Shown here: piece after piece, positions 1 through 7,305 of the stretch
Numbering within the stretch: the stretch's first letter is position 1
Layout: each line of letters begins with the position of its first letter
NCBI RefSeq assembly: GCF_900110995.1
Contig: NZ_FOJF01000001.1
Span: 3,446,803 to 3,510,802, forward strand
Source: Chitinophaga sp. YR573
GTDB lineage: Bacteria > Bacteroidota > Bacteroidia > Chitinophagales > Chitinophagaceae
DNA: 64,000 nucleotides
Reading direction: 5' to 3'
The notes under the pieces: generated by a model
Told to the model about the DNA's origin: nothing
Databases searched by the model: none
What the model saw: only the letters and a program-made list of their open reading frames with translations
Translations under genes and position numbers: made by a program

Positions 1-614
1 TCATGGAAAATGTTCCGGTACAATTGATTGTGGTCAATGATGGATCGGCCAGGAATTTTGGCCCTGCAGAAATTACAGCTCTGCGGAAGGCAATCCCGGA
101 TATCATTATTGTAGATAATCTGGTGAACCGGGGGAAAGGGTATGCAGTAAGGGAAGGTATCAGGAGAGCCTGGTATGATTTTCAGATCTATACAGACCTG
201 GATTTCCCTTTTGGGACAGCAGCATTGAAACAGGTATACATGCAGTTGATAGAAGGTGCAGATATTGTTGCAGGAGAAAGAGGCAGACAATACCTGGAGG
301 TATTACCTGTGAAAAGGAAAGTTGTCACGCTTATCAGCCGGGTATTGAACAGGCATGTTTTAGGTTTAAAAGTAGGAGATGCACAGGCTGGTCTTAAAGG
401 GATTAACTATTACGGCCGGCAGGTATTGTTAGCTACACAAATAGACGGGTTTCTGTATGACAGTGAATTTATTCATAAAGCATCTAAATTATCAGAATTA
501 AATATTGCATCTGTTGATATTACATGCCGGCCTGAAATTAATTTCTCCTCTTTTGGTATAAGATTATTATGCCGCGAATTACTGAATTACATCTCTATAT
601 TAAAATCAAGATAA
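1..614 (+). CDS. Family 2 glycosyltransferase, 5' end cut by the window edge
   Basis: Transfers a sugar from a nucleotide donor, probably to a lipid carrier or cell-surface glycan at the cytoplasmic face of the inner membrane. The visible part opens inside the nucleotide-binding region (VVNDGS), continues with NRGKGYAVREG and a DxD-like YTDLDFPF motif, and keeps a GDAQAGLKG segment typical of the dolichyl-phosphate-sugar synthase-like branch of GT2. The usual first 25-35 residues (beta strand before VVNDGS) are missing, so the in-frame ATG at base 3 is probably internal. No membrane helices follow, so it is the soluble type. The stop is one base before the deacetylase start, suggesting one operon for glycan or polysaccharide synthesis. 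The substrate cannot be told. Confidence 0.85.
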   Translation, partial: MENVPVQLIVVNDGSARNFGPAEITALRKAIPDIIIVDNLVNRGKGYAVREGIRRAWYDFQIYTDLDFPFGTAALKQVYMQLIEGADIVAGERGRQYLEVLPVKRKVVTLISRVLNRHVLGLKVGDAQAGLKGINYYGRQVLLATQIDGFLYDSEFIHKASKLSELNIASVDITCRPEINFSSFGIRLLCRELLNYISILKSR

Positions 615-615
615 A

Positions 616-1404
616 ATGAATATCACCAGGAAATTATTGATCAGTGTGGATGTAGAGGAGTTTGATATTCCGGAAGAATATGGGGTACGGGTTAGTCCCG
701 AAGATAAATTGAATATTTCGCGTAAGGGATTGCTGATAATGCTGGACCTGTTTGACAAATACAATGTAAGGGCCACCTTTTTTGTAACAGCTTACTGGGC
801 GCAGCATCATCCGGAGTTAGTCCGCCAACTGGCCGTCCGGCATGAAGTCGCATCCCATGCGCATTTCCATAGTGATTTCGAACCGGCTCATCTGGAAAGC
901 TCCAGGACTGTGCTGCAAAAAATAACCGGGAAGCAGGTGTATGGCTTTCGTATGCCCCGCCTGCAAAAGGTGGATTATACGGCCTTAAAGGCAGCAGGGT
1001 ATGTTTATGACGCGTCTGTTAATCCAACCTGGCTGCCGGGAAGATATAATAACTGGGATAAAGCCAGGACGATGTTTACTGAAGAAGACTGCTATATCAT
1101 TCCAACATCTGTTTCACCCCTGATTCGTTATCCCATCTTCTGGTTAAGTGTGAAAAACATGCCGGATTTTGTAACAAGATATTTCAGCAATATCATTTTA
1201 AATAAAGACCAGGTGCTTTCCTGTTATTTTCATCCCTGGGAGCTGTGTGATCTCGAAAAGTACGGTCTGCCTGCTTATATCTCCCGTATTAGCGGTCTTA
1301 AAATGAAAGCAAGGCTTGAAAGCTTTCTACAATTCTTACAACGTAAAGGGGAGTTTTGCCCTCATATTGAATGGCTGAATGATCAGTTACATGAGAACTA
1401 TTAA
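616..1404 (+). CDS. Polysaccharide deacetylase family protein (NodB-like)
   Basis: Predicted metal-dependent carbohydrate esterase of the CE4/NodB homology family, removing N- or O-acetyl groups from a glycan. The 262 residues show the first catalytic motif as SVDVEEF (Asp12), the zinc-ligand motif HAHFH (His81 and His85), an FRMP motif for the catalytic arginine, and a late YFHPWEL. The SVDVE variant is typical of exopolysaccharide-locus deacetylases rather than chitin deacetylases. No signal peptide is visible, so it probably acts in the cytoplasm or on a lipid-linked intermediate. It starts two bases after the glycosyltransferase stop and is almost certainly co-transcribed with it. The family is firm; the substrate is not. 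Confidence 0.85.
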   Translation: MNITRKLLISVDVEEFDIPEEYGVRVSPEDKLNISRKGLLIMLDLFDKYNVRATFFVTAYWAQHHPELVRQLAVRHEVASHAHFHSDFEPAHLESSRTVLQKITGKQVYGFRMPRLQKVDYTALKAAGYVYDASVNPTWLPGRYNNWDKARTMFTEEDCYIIPTSVSPLIRYPIFWLSVKNMPDFVTRYFSNIILNKDQVLSCYFHPWELCDLEKYGLPAYISRISGLKMKARLESFLQFLQRKGEFCPHIEWLNDQLHENY

Positions 1405-1547
1405 CCCATTATGGCTTCTTTTTGGAAATGAATATCTTATAATAAACATGTAACCCCCTGATACCTACCTTTTTATTCAAACATTTCCAGCACTTATGTG
1501 TAATGTTATTCTGACGGCAAGTATTAACTCAAACAAAAGTTCAGAAC

Positions 1548-2150
1548 ATGAAAAGAATTCCAAAACTAACCATGGCCCTAATGGCATTGTTTGTTAGCAG
1601 CGCAGCAGTTGCGCAAACGCAGAAAGGTAATTTAATGGTGGGATCAGATATTACCGACTTTGGTTTCACCTTCCAGAAAGCAAGTACCCGATTTAATTTC
1701 AATTTGAATCCCAAGCTGGCTTACTTTATTAAAGATGATCTGGCAGTGGGTGCGTATGTTAATTTCGGACTGTCAACCAGCAATGGTGCCGGTTCTGACG
1801 TGAGTTATGGGGTAGGAGCATTAGCCCGTTACTATATCCATGATAAGAATGTGGAGAAACTGGAGTTCTCCAAACGTGCCCGTTTCTTTCTGGAAGCAAA
1901 TGCCGGTTTTGGTGGACAGAATCCAGCCAGCGGTGCTTCTACTAACGGTGTGCAGTTGGGTGTGGGCCCCGGTCTATCTTATTTCATAACACCTAACGTA
2001 GCGTTGGATGCGTTGTTGAAATATGATCTGATAGTAGGTGGAGGGAACTCTACTACTTCCCAGAACCTGAGTTTTGGCTTAGGTTTCCAGATCTTCCTGC
2101 CAACATCAAAGGCAAAACAGATCATGCGTGAGGAAAAGATGATGAAATAG
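1548..2150 (+). CDS. Small outer-membrane beta-barrel protein
   Basis: A 200-residue protein with a clear Sec signal peptide (KR, hydrophobic stretch, cleavage after SSAAVAQ) followed by alternating hydrophobic/polar strands rich in Gly, Asn and aromatics. This is the pattern of eight-stranded OmpA/OmpW-type porin-like barrels common in Bacteroidota. The strand GVGPGLSYFITPNVALDALLKYD and the repeated LSFGLGFQIF-type ending resemble outer-membrane beta-barrel domains (PF13505/PF13568 type). It has its own spacer of about 140 bp upstream and an intrinsic terminator immediately downstream, so it is probably monocistronic. No specific function can be assigned. Confidence 0.75.
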   Translation: MKRIPKLTMALMALFVSSAAVAQTQKGNLMVGSDITDFGFTFQKASTRFNFNLNPKLAYFIKDDLAVGAYVNFGLSTSNGAGSDVSYGVGALARYYIHDKNVEKLEFSKRARFFLEANAGFGGQNPASGASTNGVQLGVGPGLSYFITPNVALDALLKYDLIVGGGNSTTSQNLSFGLGFQIFLPTSKAKQIMREEKMMK

Positions 2151-2173
2151 GAAACTGACTACAGTAAATGTAT

Positions 2174-2210
2174 CGGGCAGAATGGCTTTTTAGCTGTTCT
2201 GCCCGTTTTG
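2174..2210 (+). terminator. Intrinsic terminator of the outer-membrane barrel gene
   Basis: Arms CGGGCAGAA (2174-2182) and TTCTGCCCG (2197-2205) form a 9-bp stem, followed by TTTTG. It lies 24 bases after the barrel-protein stop and separates that gene from the micro-ORF array. Confidence 0.85.
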
Positions 2211-2228
2211 TGAATAGACATAAACATG

Positions 2229-2255
2229 TTGAACACTTTGAACACCTTGAACGAA
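2229..2255 (+). repeat. Three tandem 9-bp repeats (TTGAACAC-type)
   Basis: TTGAACACT, TTGAACACC and TTGAACGAA follow one another without gaps. The array sits five bases upstream of the first copy of the shared upstream motif of the micro-ORF units. A 9-bp period places each repeat on a different face of the helix. It may be a regulator-binding array, or a simple tandem duplication. Confidence 0.7.
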
Positions 2256-2259
2256 CGTA

Positions 2260-2280
2260 TTGATAATGAATGTAATGAAC
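2260..2280 (+). promoter_or_regulatory. Shared upstream motif A, copy 1
   Basis: First of three near-identical 21-base elements with consensus TGAWAATGAAYRWAATGAAC. Each contains two WAATGAA heptamers spaced nine bases apart. The motif ends 72 bases before the shared leader motif of unit 1. It does not match the TTTG/TAnnTTTG promoter used elsewhere in the window, so an operator or an alternative-sigma element is possible. Confidence 0.6.
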
Positions 2281-2352
2281 ACACTTAATACGCCCCATAC
2301 GTTTTAACTTTATCTCAGAAAGCAGGCTTACCCTCAAGTGCCTGCTACTCCT

Positions 2353-2385
2353 GGGATCGCCGAAAACCAGTAACAGAGTAGGCAT
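2353..2385 (+). ncRNA. Conserved leader motif B, copy 1
   Basis: A 33-base element, GGGATCGCC followed by GAAAACC and ending GAGTAGGCAT, that recurs twice downstream with few changes. Its ends (GCC and GGC) can pair. In this copy CTACTC (2345-2350) can also pair with GAGTAG, and AGTAG with a CTACT near the start codon, so more than one fold is possible. It begins 19 bases before the micro-ORF ATG. It was not recognised as a named riboswitch or leader. Confidence 0.6.
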
Positions 2386-2404
2386 CATCTCAATCTACTA
2401 AGAC

Positions 2405-2467
2405 ATGTTATCAACTATCCTTGCTGCACTGATGAAATTTGTGACAACTGTTCTGGGTGGACTCTAA
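2405..2467 (+). CDS. 20-residue hydrophobic micro-ORF, unit 1
   Basis: Encodes MLSTILAALMKFVTTVLGGL, almost wholly hydrophobic with one lysine. It resembles phenol-soluble modulins, leaderless bacteriocins or type I toxin peptides in general character only. It sits between conserved leader motif B and an intrinsic terminator, and shares the ending LGGL and internal leucine spacing with the micro-ORF of unit 2. The matching position and ending in two diverged units argue that it is translated. Function unknown. Confidence 0.45.
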   Translation: MLSTILAALMKFVTTVLGGL

Positions 2468-2490
2468 GCACCACAATGTTCACATTGGAA

Positions 2491-2518
2491 GGTTCTGGTA
2501 TTACACCGGAGCCTTTTT
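2491..2518 (+). terminator. Intrinsic terminator of micro-ORF unit 1
   Basis: Arms GGTTCTGGT (2491-2499) and ACCGGAGCC (2505-2513) form a 9-bp stem with two wobble pairs, followed by five T. It closes the first unit 24 bases after the micro-ORF stop. Confidence 0.85.
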
Positions 2519-2534
2519 CCAACCTTCTAAGTCA

Positions 2535-2555
2535 TTGAAAATGAATAAAATGAAC
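2535..2555 (+). promoter_or_regulatory. Shared upstream motif A, copy 2
   Basis: TTGAAAATGAATAAAATGAA plus C, differing from copy 1 at three positions. It begins 17 bases after the T-run of unit 1 and ends 60 bases before leader motif B of unit 2, as expected for the promoter or operator of a separate transcription unit. Confidence 0.6.
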
Positions 2556-2615
2556 GATTGCGATATTTAATATTGCTGTTAATTTTATTCCTGTAAGATG
2601 ATGATCATCACCATT

Positions 2616-2648
2616 GGGATTGCCGAAAACCAAGAAAAGAGTAGGCAT
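2616..2648 (+). ncRNA. Conserved leader motif B, copy 2
   Basis: The 33-base element runs GGGATTGCC, GAAAACC, AAGAAAAGAGTAGGCAT. TGCC and GGCA at its ends can pair. Compared with copy 1 the changes fall mainly in the presumed loop, while the GCCGAAAACC and GAGTAGGCAT blocks are unchanged. That pattern suggests selection on an RNA. Confidence 0.6.
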
Positions 2649-2670
2649 ACACGTATGAATAACTGTTAAT

Positions 2671-2739
2671 ATGGCCTTGTTAAACCAATTACTTGCAACA
2701 ATCATGTCATTGTTGCAAGGACTGCTGGGTGGTTTGTAA
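2671..2739 (+). CDS. 22-residue hydrophobic micro-ORF, unit 2
   Basis: The peptide begins MALLNQLLATIM and ends SLLQGLLGGL. It has no charged side chains and heptad-like leucines consistent with an amphipathic or transmembrane helix. It shares the C-terminal LGGL with unit 1 and lies in the same place relative to leader motif B (22-base gap) and a terminator. A four-codon ORF (ATG at 2655) precedes it. Probably translated; function unknown. Confidence 0.45.
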   Translation: MALLNQLLATIMSLLQGLLGGL

Positions 2740-2803
2740 CCTCAGCTCTCTTAATCCGTGAGGAAATGTTAAGCCACAATGCGACATTTCCAAATTTTTA
2801 AAG

Positions 2804-2836
2804 AAATCCCCTTGTTTCGGCAGGGGGATTTTTTTG
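2804..2836 (+). terminator. Intrinsic terminator of micro-ORF unit 2
   Basis: AAATCCCC (2804-2811) pairs with GGGGATTT (2824-2831), followed by a T-run. Upstream, both unit 1 and unit 2 carry a similar CACAATG block after the micro-ORF, so homology extends beyond leader and peptide. Confidence 0.85.
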
Positions 2837-2898
2837 TTCATTCCTGATCGCCAAATAAACAGGCTATTTTATGCCACTGAACAAAATGGCAAAACTGG

Positions 2899-2919
2899 TT
2901 GATAATGAACGAAATGAAC
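2899..2919 (+). promoter_or_regulatory. Shared upstream motif A, copy 3
   Basis: TTGATAATGAACGAAATGAA plus C, the third copy. It ends 61 bases before leader motif B of unit 3, matching the 60-base gap in unit 2. The constant distance supports a functional link between motif A and the transcript carrying motif B. Confidence 0.6.
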
Positions 2920-2980
2920 AGCTTTTATTTGGGCGCTTGCAATTAATTTACAGGCATGTTTCCGGTTATGGGGAACAATT

Positions 2981-3014
2981 GGAATTGCCGAAAACCAAGT
3001 AACAGAGTAGGCAT
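2981..3014 (+). ncRNA. Conserved leader motif B, copy 3
   Basis: GGAATTGCC, GAAAACC, AAGTAACAGAGTAGGCAT: the same element with one inserted base. The terminal TGCC and GGCA can pair. It is immediately preceded by GTTTCC...GGGAAC, a small potential stem. The start of micro-ORF 3 lies seven bases downstream. Confidence 0.6.
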
Positions 3015-3021
3015 TAACCTC

Positions 3022-3081
3022 ATGAAAAGCCTTTCCAGACAACTATGGATTTATTTAATCAGGTATTGGCTTAGTTTCTGA
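3022..3081 (+). CDS. 19-residue cationic micro-ORF, unit 3
   Basis: Encodes MKSLSRQLWIYLIRYWLSF, a peptide with three basic residues, two Trp and two Tyr and no acidic residue. Unlike units 1 and 2 it does not end in LGGL, so the coding part has diverged while the leader is conserved. Either the peptide is variable by design or the leader is the selected part. A terminator follows about 80 bases later. Translation is not proven. Confidence 0.35.
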   Translation: MKSLSRQLWIYLIRYWLSF

Positions 3082-3163
3082 CTTGCAGGATTCTTTGTCG
3101 GGCGGGTTACCCGGCCGGGCATCTTCAGGAATGAAACTATTGCTTATTGCATTCCCAGACAGG

Positions 3164-3198
3164 ACAGGCCACCGGTTTCCGGGGGCCTGTTTTTTTTG
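3164..3198 (+). terminator. Intrinsic terminator of micro-ORF unit 3
   Basis: ACAGGCC (3164-3170) pairs with GGCCTGT (3184-3190), with further CCGG pairing inside, followed by eight T. It ends the array. From here to the rpsJ promoter only about 130 AT-rich bases remain, with no further copy of motifs A or B. Confidence 0.9.
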
Positions 3199-3330
3199 GA
3201 CTGACGCAATAAGTAGGGTAAAGATTCGTTAGGGATTGACTATCAATAGATCTATAAGAGGTAATTTTACAGGTTATGGGAATGATATCCTCACTCATTG
3301 TGGAGATCTCATTATTTTTTCCACAATTTA

Positions 3331-3361
3331 TTTGTGAAATAAAAAAAACGGGTTACCTTTG
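3331..3361 (+). promoter_or_regulatory. Promoter of the S10-spc-alpha ribosomal operon
   Basis: TTTG (3331-3334), 19 bases, then TACCTTTG (3354-3361). This is an exact match to the primary-sigma promoter known for Bacteroidetes (TTTG-N19-TAnnTTTG). Expected transcription start is about 3368, giving an rpsJ leader of roughly 38 bases. Confidence 0.85.
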
Positions 3362-3405
3362 CCCTCCCAAATTGTAAATGGGAAAAAAGAAGAAGTTCAT
3401 TGCAT

Positions 3406-3711
3406 ATGTCTCAGAGAATTAGAATCAAGCTGAAGTCCTACGATCATAATCTGGTAGATAAATCTGCTGAGAAGATCGTTAAAACCGTGAGGAACACGGG
3501 CGCCGTGGTAACAGGTCCAATACCTTTACCAACTGAAAAGAAAATTTTTACGGTGTTACGTTCACCACACGTGAACAAGAAAGCACGTGAGCAGTTCCAG
3601 TTATGTACGCACAAGCGTTTGCTGGACATCTACACTTCTTCTTCAAGGACTGTAGACGCGTTGAGCAAGCTGGATTTACCTTCCGGTGTGGAAGTTGAAA
3701 TTAAGGCGTAG
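3406..3711 (+). CDS. rpsJ: 30S ribosomal protein S10
   Basis: Component of the 30S head; also the NusE partner of NusB/NusG in antitermination. The 101 residues begin [14 protein letters not shown] and carry the [20 protein letters not shown] block and the ending SGVEVEIKA, all diagnostic of S10. The ATG at 3406 is chosen because it gives the family N-terminus; an upstream in-frame TTG would add only two residues. First gene of the superoperon. The str genes (rpsL, rpsG, fusA) that often precede rpsJ are not upstream here. Confidence 0.97.
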   Translation: MSQRIRIKLKSYDHNLVDKSAEKIVKTVRNTGAVVTGPIPLPTEKKIFTVLRSPHVNKKAREQFQLCTHKRLLDIYTSSSRTVDALSKLDLPSGVEVEIKA

Positions 3712-3761
3712 TACATCTGCAGGTGGGCGAAAGGCCTGCCTTGTTTGATATAATATGACTT

Positions 3762-3907
3762 GTTATTTCCTGGTTATAAGGTTTCGGCCGGATAGCCAAT
3801 AGGGGAAATAACACCCACAACAAACACATACAGGTCACACCTTCTGGGTGGCCGCCCAATAAAGCATTTAAACCGCCCATCCTGAGGATAGCTGGAAATC
3901 CCTCAGG
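3762..3907 (+). promoter_or_regulatory. Structured spacer between rpsJ and rplC
   Basis: The 218-bp spacer is long for this operon and holds two stems: GTTATTTCC (3762-3770) with GGAAATAAC (3804-3812), and CCTGAGG (3881-3887) with CCTCAGG (3901-3907). Neither is followed by a T-run. A leader RNA for ribosomal-protein autoregulation is plausible, as L4 does in gammaproteobacteria, but sequence similarity to that leader was not seen. Confidence 0.4.
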
Positions 3908-3929
3908 CGCTGGGTAAAATATATATAAA

Positions 3930-4547
3930 ATGAAAGGTATTATTGGTAAAAAGATCGGCATGACCAGTATCTTCGAGCCTAATGGAAAGCAAACTGCTTG
4001 TACCATTATCGAAGCTGGTCCTAACGTTGTAACTCAGGTTAAAGATGTAACCACAGATGGGTACAACGCTATTCAGGTAGCATTTGGTGAAAAGAAACCC
4101 AAAAACACTACCAAGGCAGAAACAAATCACTTCGCGAAAGCAAGCACCTCCCCCAAAAGATTTGTAAAAGAGTTCCGTAACCCGGACGTACAAAAAGCCC
4201 TCGGTGAAACCATCACCACAGATATATTTACAGAAGGCGAAACAATCGAAGTAGTAGGTACCTCTAAAGGTAAAGGTTTCCAGGGTGTTGTAAAACGTCA
4301 TGGATTCTCCGGTGTTGGTGAAGCTACACACGGTCAGCACGATAGAAGCAGAGCTCCCGGTTCTGTTGGTGGTTCATCTTATCCTTCCCGCGTTTTCAAG
4401 GGTATGCGTATGGCAGGCCAGACTGGTAACGAACAAGTGAAAGTGAAAGGTCTGAAAATACTGAAGATATTCCCTGAAAAGAATTATATCCTGGTAAGTG
4501 GTTCCGTTCCCGGCCACAATGGTTCAATCGTTTTAATCCAGAAGTAA
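3930..4547 (+). CDS. rplC: 50S ribosomal protein L3
   Basis: Early-assembly 50S protein whose loop reaches the peptidyl-transferase centre. The 205 residues begin MKGIIGKKIGMTSIF and contain GKGFQGVVKRHGFSG, followed by THGQHDRSRAPGSVG and KGMRMAGQTGN, the conserved central extension. Length is normal for Bacteroidota. The stop is one base before the rplD start, so the two are translationally close. Confidence 0.97.
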   Translation: MKGIIGKKIGMTSIFEPNGKQTACTIIEAGPNVVTQVKDVTTDGYNAIQVAFGEKKPKNTTKAETNHFAKASTSPKRFVKEFRNPDVQKALGETITTDIFTEGETIEVVGTSKGKGFQGVVKRHGFSGVGEATHGQHDRSRAPGSVGGSSYPSRVFKGMRMAGQTGNEQVKVKGLKILKIFPEKNYILVSGSVPGHNGSIVLIQK

Positions 4548-4548
4548 C

Positions 4549-5187
4549 ATGCAAGTAGATATTCTAAATATAGAAGGTAAGAAAACCGGAAGATCTATTG
4601 AGCTTCCCGAAGAAATTTTCGGTGTAGAGCCCAATAATCATGTGATTTACCTGGCTGTTAAGCAATACCTCGCCGCTCAGCGTCAGGGTACCCACAAGGT
4701 AAAGACAAGAGCTGAAGTGAAAGGTGCTTCCCGTAAATTACACAAACAGAAAGGTACTGGTGGTGCACGTAAAGGTAATATCCGTAACCCTTTGTACAAG
4801 GGTGGTGGTACTATCTTCGGACCAAAACCACACAGATACGACATTAAGCTGAACAGAAAAGTAAAAGATCTTGCTAAGATCTCTGCTCTCTCTATCAAGG
4901 CTAAGGAAAACAATATCATTATTCTTGAAGACGTAAACTTCGATACCCCTAAAACTAAACAGTTTGCAGGTATCCTGAACAGTCTGAAAGTAAATGTAAA
5001 TGGCCGTAAAACTTTAGTTATTCTGCCAGAATACAATGATAATGTATACCTGTCTCTGAGGAATCTGCCTTCTGTTGACAGCGTAATGCTCAGCGATATC
5101 AATACTTATGATATCATGAACAGCAATACCCTGGTATTCACAGAAAGCGCTGCTAAAATCTTCACAGAAGAACCGGTAGAAGCTTAA
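4549..5187 (+). CDS. rplD: 50S ribosomal protein L4
   Basis: Binds 23S rRNA domain I and lines the exit-tunnel constriction with L22. The extended loop is visible as KQKGTGGARKGNIRNPLYKGG and GPKPHRYDIKLNRK. At 212 residues, length is normal. It starts one base after rplC ends. In other bacteria L4 can repress its own operon; the structured spacer upstream of rplC would be the place to look. Confidence 0.97.
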   Translation: MQVDILNIEGKKTGRSIELPEEIFGVEPNNHVIYLAVKQYLAAQRQGTHKVKTRAEVKGASRKLHKQKGTGGARKGNIRNPLYKGGGTIFGPKPHRYDIKLNRKVKDLAKISALSIKAKENNIIILEDVNFDTPKTKQFAGILNSLKVNVNGRKTLVILPEYNDNVYLSLRNLPSVDSVMLSDINTYDIMNSNTLVFTESAAKIFTEEPVEA

Positions 5188-5238
5188 TCAAATTACAAAC
5201 ACAGGTTGCAGCCCATGCCGCAACTCAAAGCATAAAAG

Positions 5239-5538
5239 ATGAAACTTTCAGACGTTTTAATCAAACCGGTGGTAAGTGAAAAGGTGAACAAAGCCACTGA
5301 TAAATTCAACCGCTACTACTTCATCGTAGATAAGAAATCCAATAAACTGGAGATCAAGAAAGCAGTGGAAGAATTTTACGGTGTTGCCGTAGCAGATGTG
5401 AACACTGCCGTAATGCCAGGTAAAAGCAAATTCCGCTTTACCAAAGCAGGTTTCATAGCGGGTAAAAAACCTGCTTACAAAAAAGCAGTGGTAACACTGG
5501 CTCCAGGAGAAACTATAGATCTGTATGCTAACATATAG
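5239..5538 (+). CDS. rplW: 50S ribosomal protein L23
   Basis: Sits at the tunnel exit and is the docking point for trigger factor and the signal recognition particle. The 99 residues start MKLSDVLIKPVVSEKV and include the conserved YYFIVDKKSNKLEIKKAVEEFYGV. The spacing from rplD (51 bases) and to rplB (86 bases) is typical of the loosely packed Bacteroidota version of this operon. Confidence 0.97.
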   Translation: MKLSDVLIKPVVSEKVNKATDKFNRYYFIVDKKSNKLEIKKAVEEFYGVAVADVNTAVMPGKSKFRFTKAGFIAGKKPAYKKAVVTLAPGETIDLYANI

Positions 5539-5624
5539 TGCTCATTCCTGCTAACCGCAGGATGATGGATGTATATACAGATCACTTTTTATAAACAGAA
5601 ACTAGTTAAACAAGACACTAGATC

Positions 5625-6458
5625 ATGGCACTGAAGAAATACAAACCGATGACAGCCGGTACCCGTTGGAAAATAGGCAACGCGTACGCAGAGCTTACCT
5701 CGGATACCCCTGAAAAAAGTCTGCTGGAGCCTATCTCCAAAAGTGGTGGTAGGAACGCACAGGGTAGAAGGTCTATGAGATACATAGGTGGTGGTCACAA
5801 ACAACACTACCGTATCATCGACTTCAAACGCGACAAACACTCTATTCCTGCTACTGTTAAGAGCATCGAATACGATCCAAACCGTAGCGCATTCATCGCT
5901 CTGCTGAACTATGCAGATGGTGAAAAACGTTACATCCTCGCTCCGCAGGGACTGCAGGTAGGCGCTACTGTATTAAGTGGTCCTGATGCACCTCCGGAAG
6001 TAGGTAACTGCCTGGTATTAAGAAATATGCCTTTAGGTACAGTTGTACATAATATCGAACTGCAGCCTGGTAAAGGTGGTGCAATCGCTCGTAGCGCCGG
6101 TACTTATGCACAGATGTCCAACAAGGAAGAAAAATATGCCACACTGAAAATGCCTTCCGGTGAACTGCGTAAAGTGTTAATCACTTGCTCTGCAACCGTA
6201 GGTACTGTTTCTAACTCTGATCACGCATTACAGTCTATTGGTAAAGCAGGTGCTAACCGTTGGAGAGGTATCCGCCCACGTACCCGTGGTGTTGCGATGA
6301 ACCCTGTAGATCATCCGATGGGTGGTGGTGAAGGTAAATCTTCCGGCGGTCACCCAAGATCTAGGTCAGGTAAATATGCGAAAGGTCTGAAAACCAGGAA
6401 ATCGCAGAAGAGCTCTGATAAACTGATCATCAGCAGGAAAAACGGCAAGAAATTATAA
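5625..6458 (+). CDS. rplB: 50S ribosomal protein L2
   Basis: Primary 23S-binding protein needed for peptidyl transferase activity and subunit joining. The 277 residues begin [16 protein letters not shown] and end with the basic tail. The conserved near-C-terminal [20 protein letters not shown] carries the histidine implicated in peptidyl transfer in E. coli. Nothing unusual. Confidence 0.97.
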   Translation: MALKKYKPMTAGTRWKIGNAYAELTSDTPEKSLLEPISKSGGRNAQGRRSMRYIGGGHKQHYRIIDFKRDKHSIPATVKSIEYDPNRSAFIALLNYADGEKRYILAPQGLQVGATVLSGPDAPPEVGNCLVLRNMPLGTVVHNIELQPGKGGAIARSAGTYAQMSNKEEKYATLKMPSGELRKVLITCSATVGTVSNSDHALQSIGKAGANRWRGIRPRTRGVAMNPVDHPMGGGEGKSSGGHPRSRSGKYAKGLKTRKSQKSSDKLIISRKNGKKL

Positions 6459-6544
6459 AACTTAACGCTTTACTAGTTCCGCCTTACGCAGAGACGCTTT
6501 ATGCGGAACTTGTATCGCGGAACCTGGAATAAAAACAACAAGAC

Positions 6545-6811
6545 ATGGGTCGTTCCATTAAAAAAGGTCCTTACGTTGACCAGAAATTAGAGCAGAAAGT
6601 AGAAAAAATGAATGAAGGTGCGAAGCGTACAGTTATAAAAACCTGGAGCCGCCGTTCTACAATCACGCCTGATTTCGTAGGCCATACTTTTGCGGTACAC
6701 AATGGTAACAAGTTCATCCCGGTATACGTTACTGAGTTTATGGTTGGCCATAAACTGGGAGAATTTGCACCTACCCGCAACTTTAAAGGACACGCTAACA
6801 AGAAAATGTAG
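6545..6811 (+). CDS. rpsS: 30S ribosomal protein S19
   Basis: 30S head protein that complexes with S13 and contacts A-site tRNA. The 88 residues begin [15 protein letters not shown] and contain [17 protein letters not shown], which is diagnostic. The 92-base spacer to rplV consists of partly repeated GAACCTC/TTCGAAC-like sequence. Confidence 0.96.
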   Translation: MGRSIKKGPYVDQKLEQKVEKMNEGAKRTVIKTWSRRSTITPDFVGHTFAVHNGNKFIPVYVTEFMVGHKLGEFAPTRNFKGHANKKM

Positions 6812-6903
6812 TAATTCGTTTGGAGTTTAAAAGTTAGAGGGTTTGACGTAGTTCAACCTCGAACCCCCAAACTTCGAACCTCAAACATCAAATAATAAAG
6901 ACA

Positions 6904-7260
6904 ATGGAAGCAGTAGCTAAGCTTAGAAATAATCCTACATCGCCTCGCAAAATGCGCTTGCTGGCAGACCTGATCCGTGGTCTCGATGTAGAAAAGGCTT
7001 TGAATATTTTGAAGTTCCATGCAAAGCACTCAAGCGTACCACTGGAAAAACTGCTGGTATCTGCAATCGCTAACTGGAAACTGAAAAACGAAGGAACCAG
7101 GGTAGAAGATGCTAACCTGACAGTTAAAACCGTCTTCGTTGATGGTGGCCGTACTCTCAAAAGAATGCGTCCAGCTCCACAGGGTAGAGGTTACCGTATC
7201 CGCAAGAGAAGTAACCACGTAACAATTGTTGTGGACAGCAAAGTGGTGGCAGCAAAATAA
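6904..7260 (+). CDS. rplV: 50S ribosomal protein L22
   Basis: Its beta hairpin forms the exit-tunnel constriction opposite L4; the hairpin is seen in [19 protein letters not shown], ending [11 protein letters not shown]. It has 118 residues. Changes in this hairpin give macrolide resistance in other bacteria; none is obvious by eye here. Confidence 0.96.
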   Translation: MEAVAKLRNNPTSPRKMRLLADLIRGLDVEKALNILKFHAKHSSVPLEKLLVSAIANWKLKNEGTRVEDANLTVKTVFVDGGRTLKRMRPAPQGRGYRIRKRSNHVTIVVDSKVVAAK

Positions 7261-7305
7261 AAGGAACTAAAAACTATTAATCTAATAGACAAATAAACCA
7301 GGAAC

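Noticed and set aside
2122-2388. 88-codon minus-strand ORF over the first micro-ORF unit
   Set aside because: Crosses a terminator and the leader motif, has a Cys-rich random composition and no counterpart over units 2 and 3.
2353-3014. Leader motif B as a known riboswitch (c-di-GMP, preQ1, SAM, THF)
   Set aside because: Core sequences of those classes were not seen, and the downstream ORFs are too short to be typical targets. Named identity withheld.
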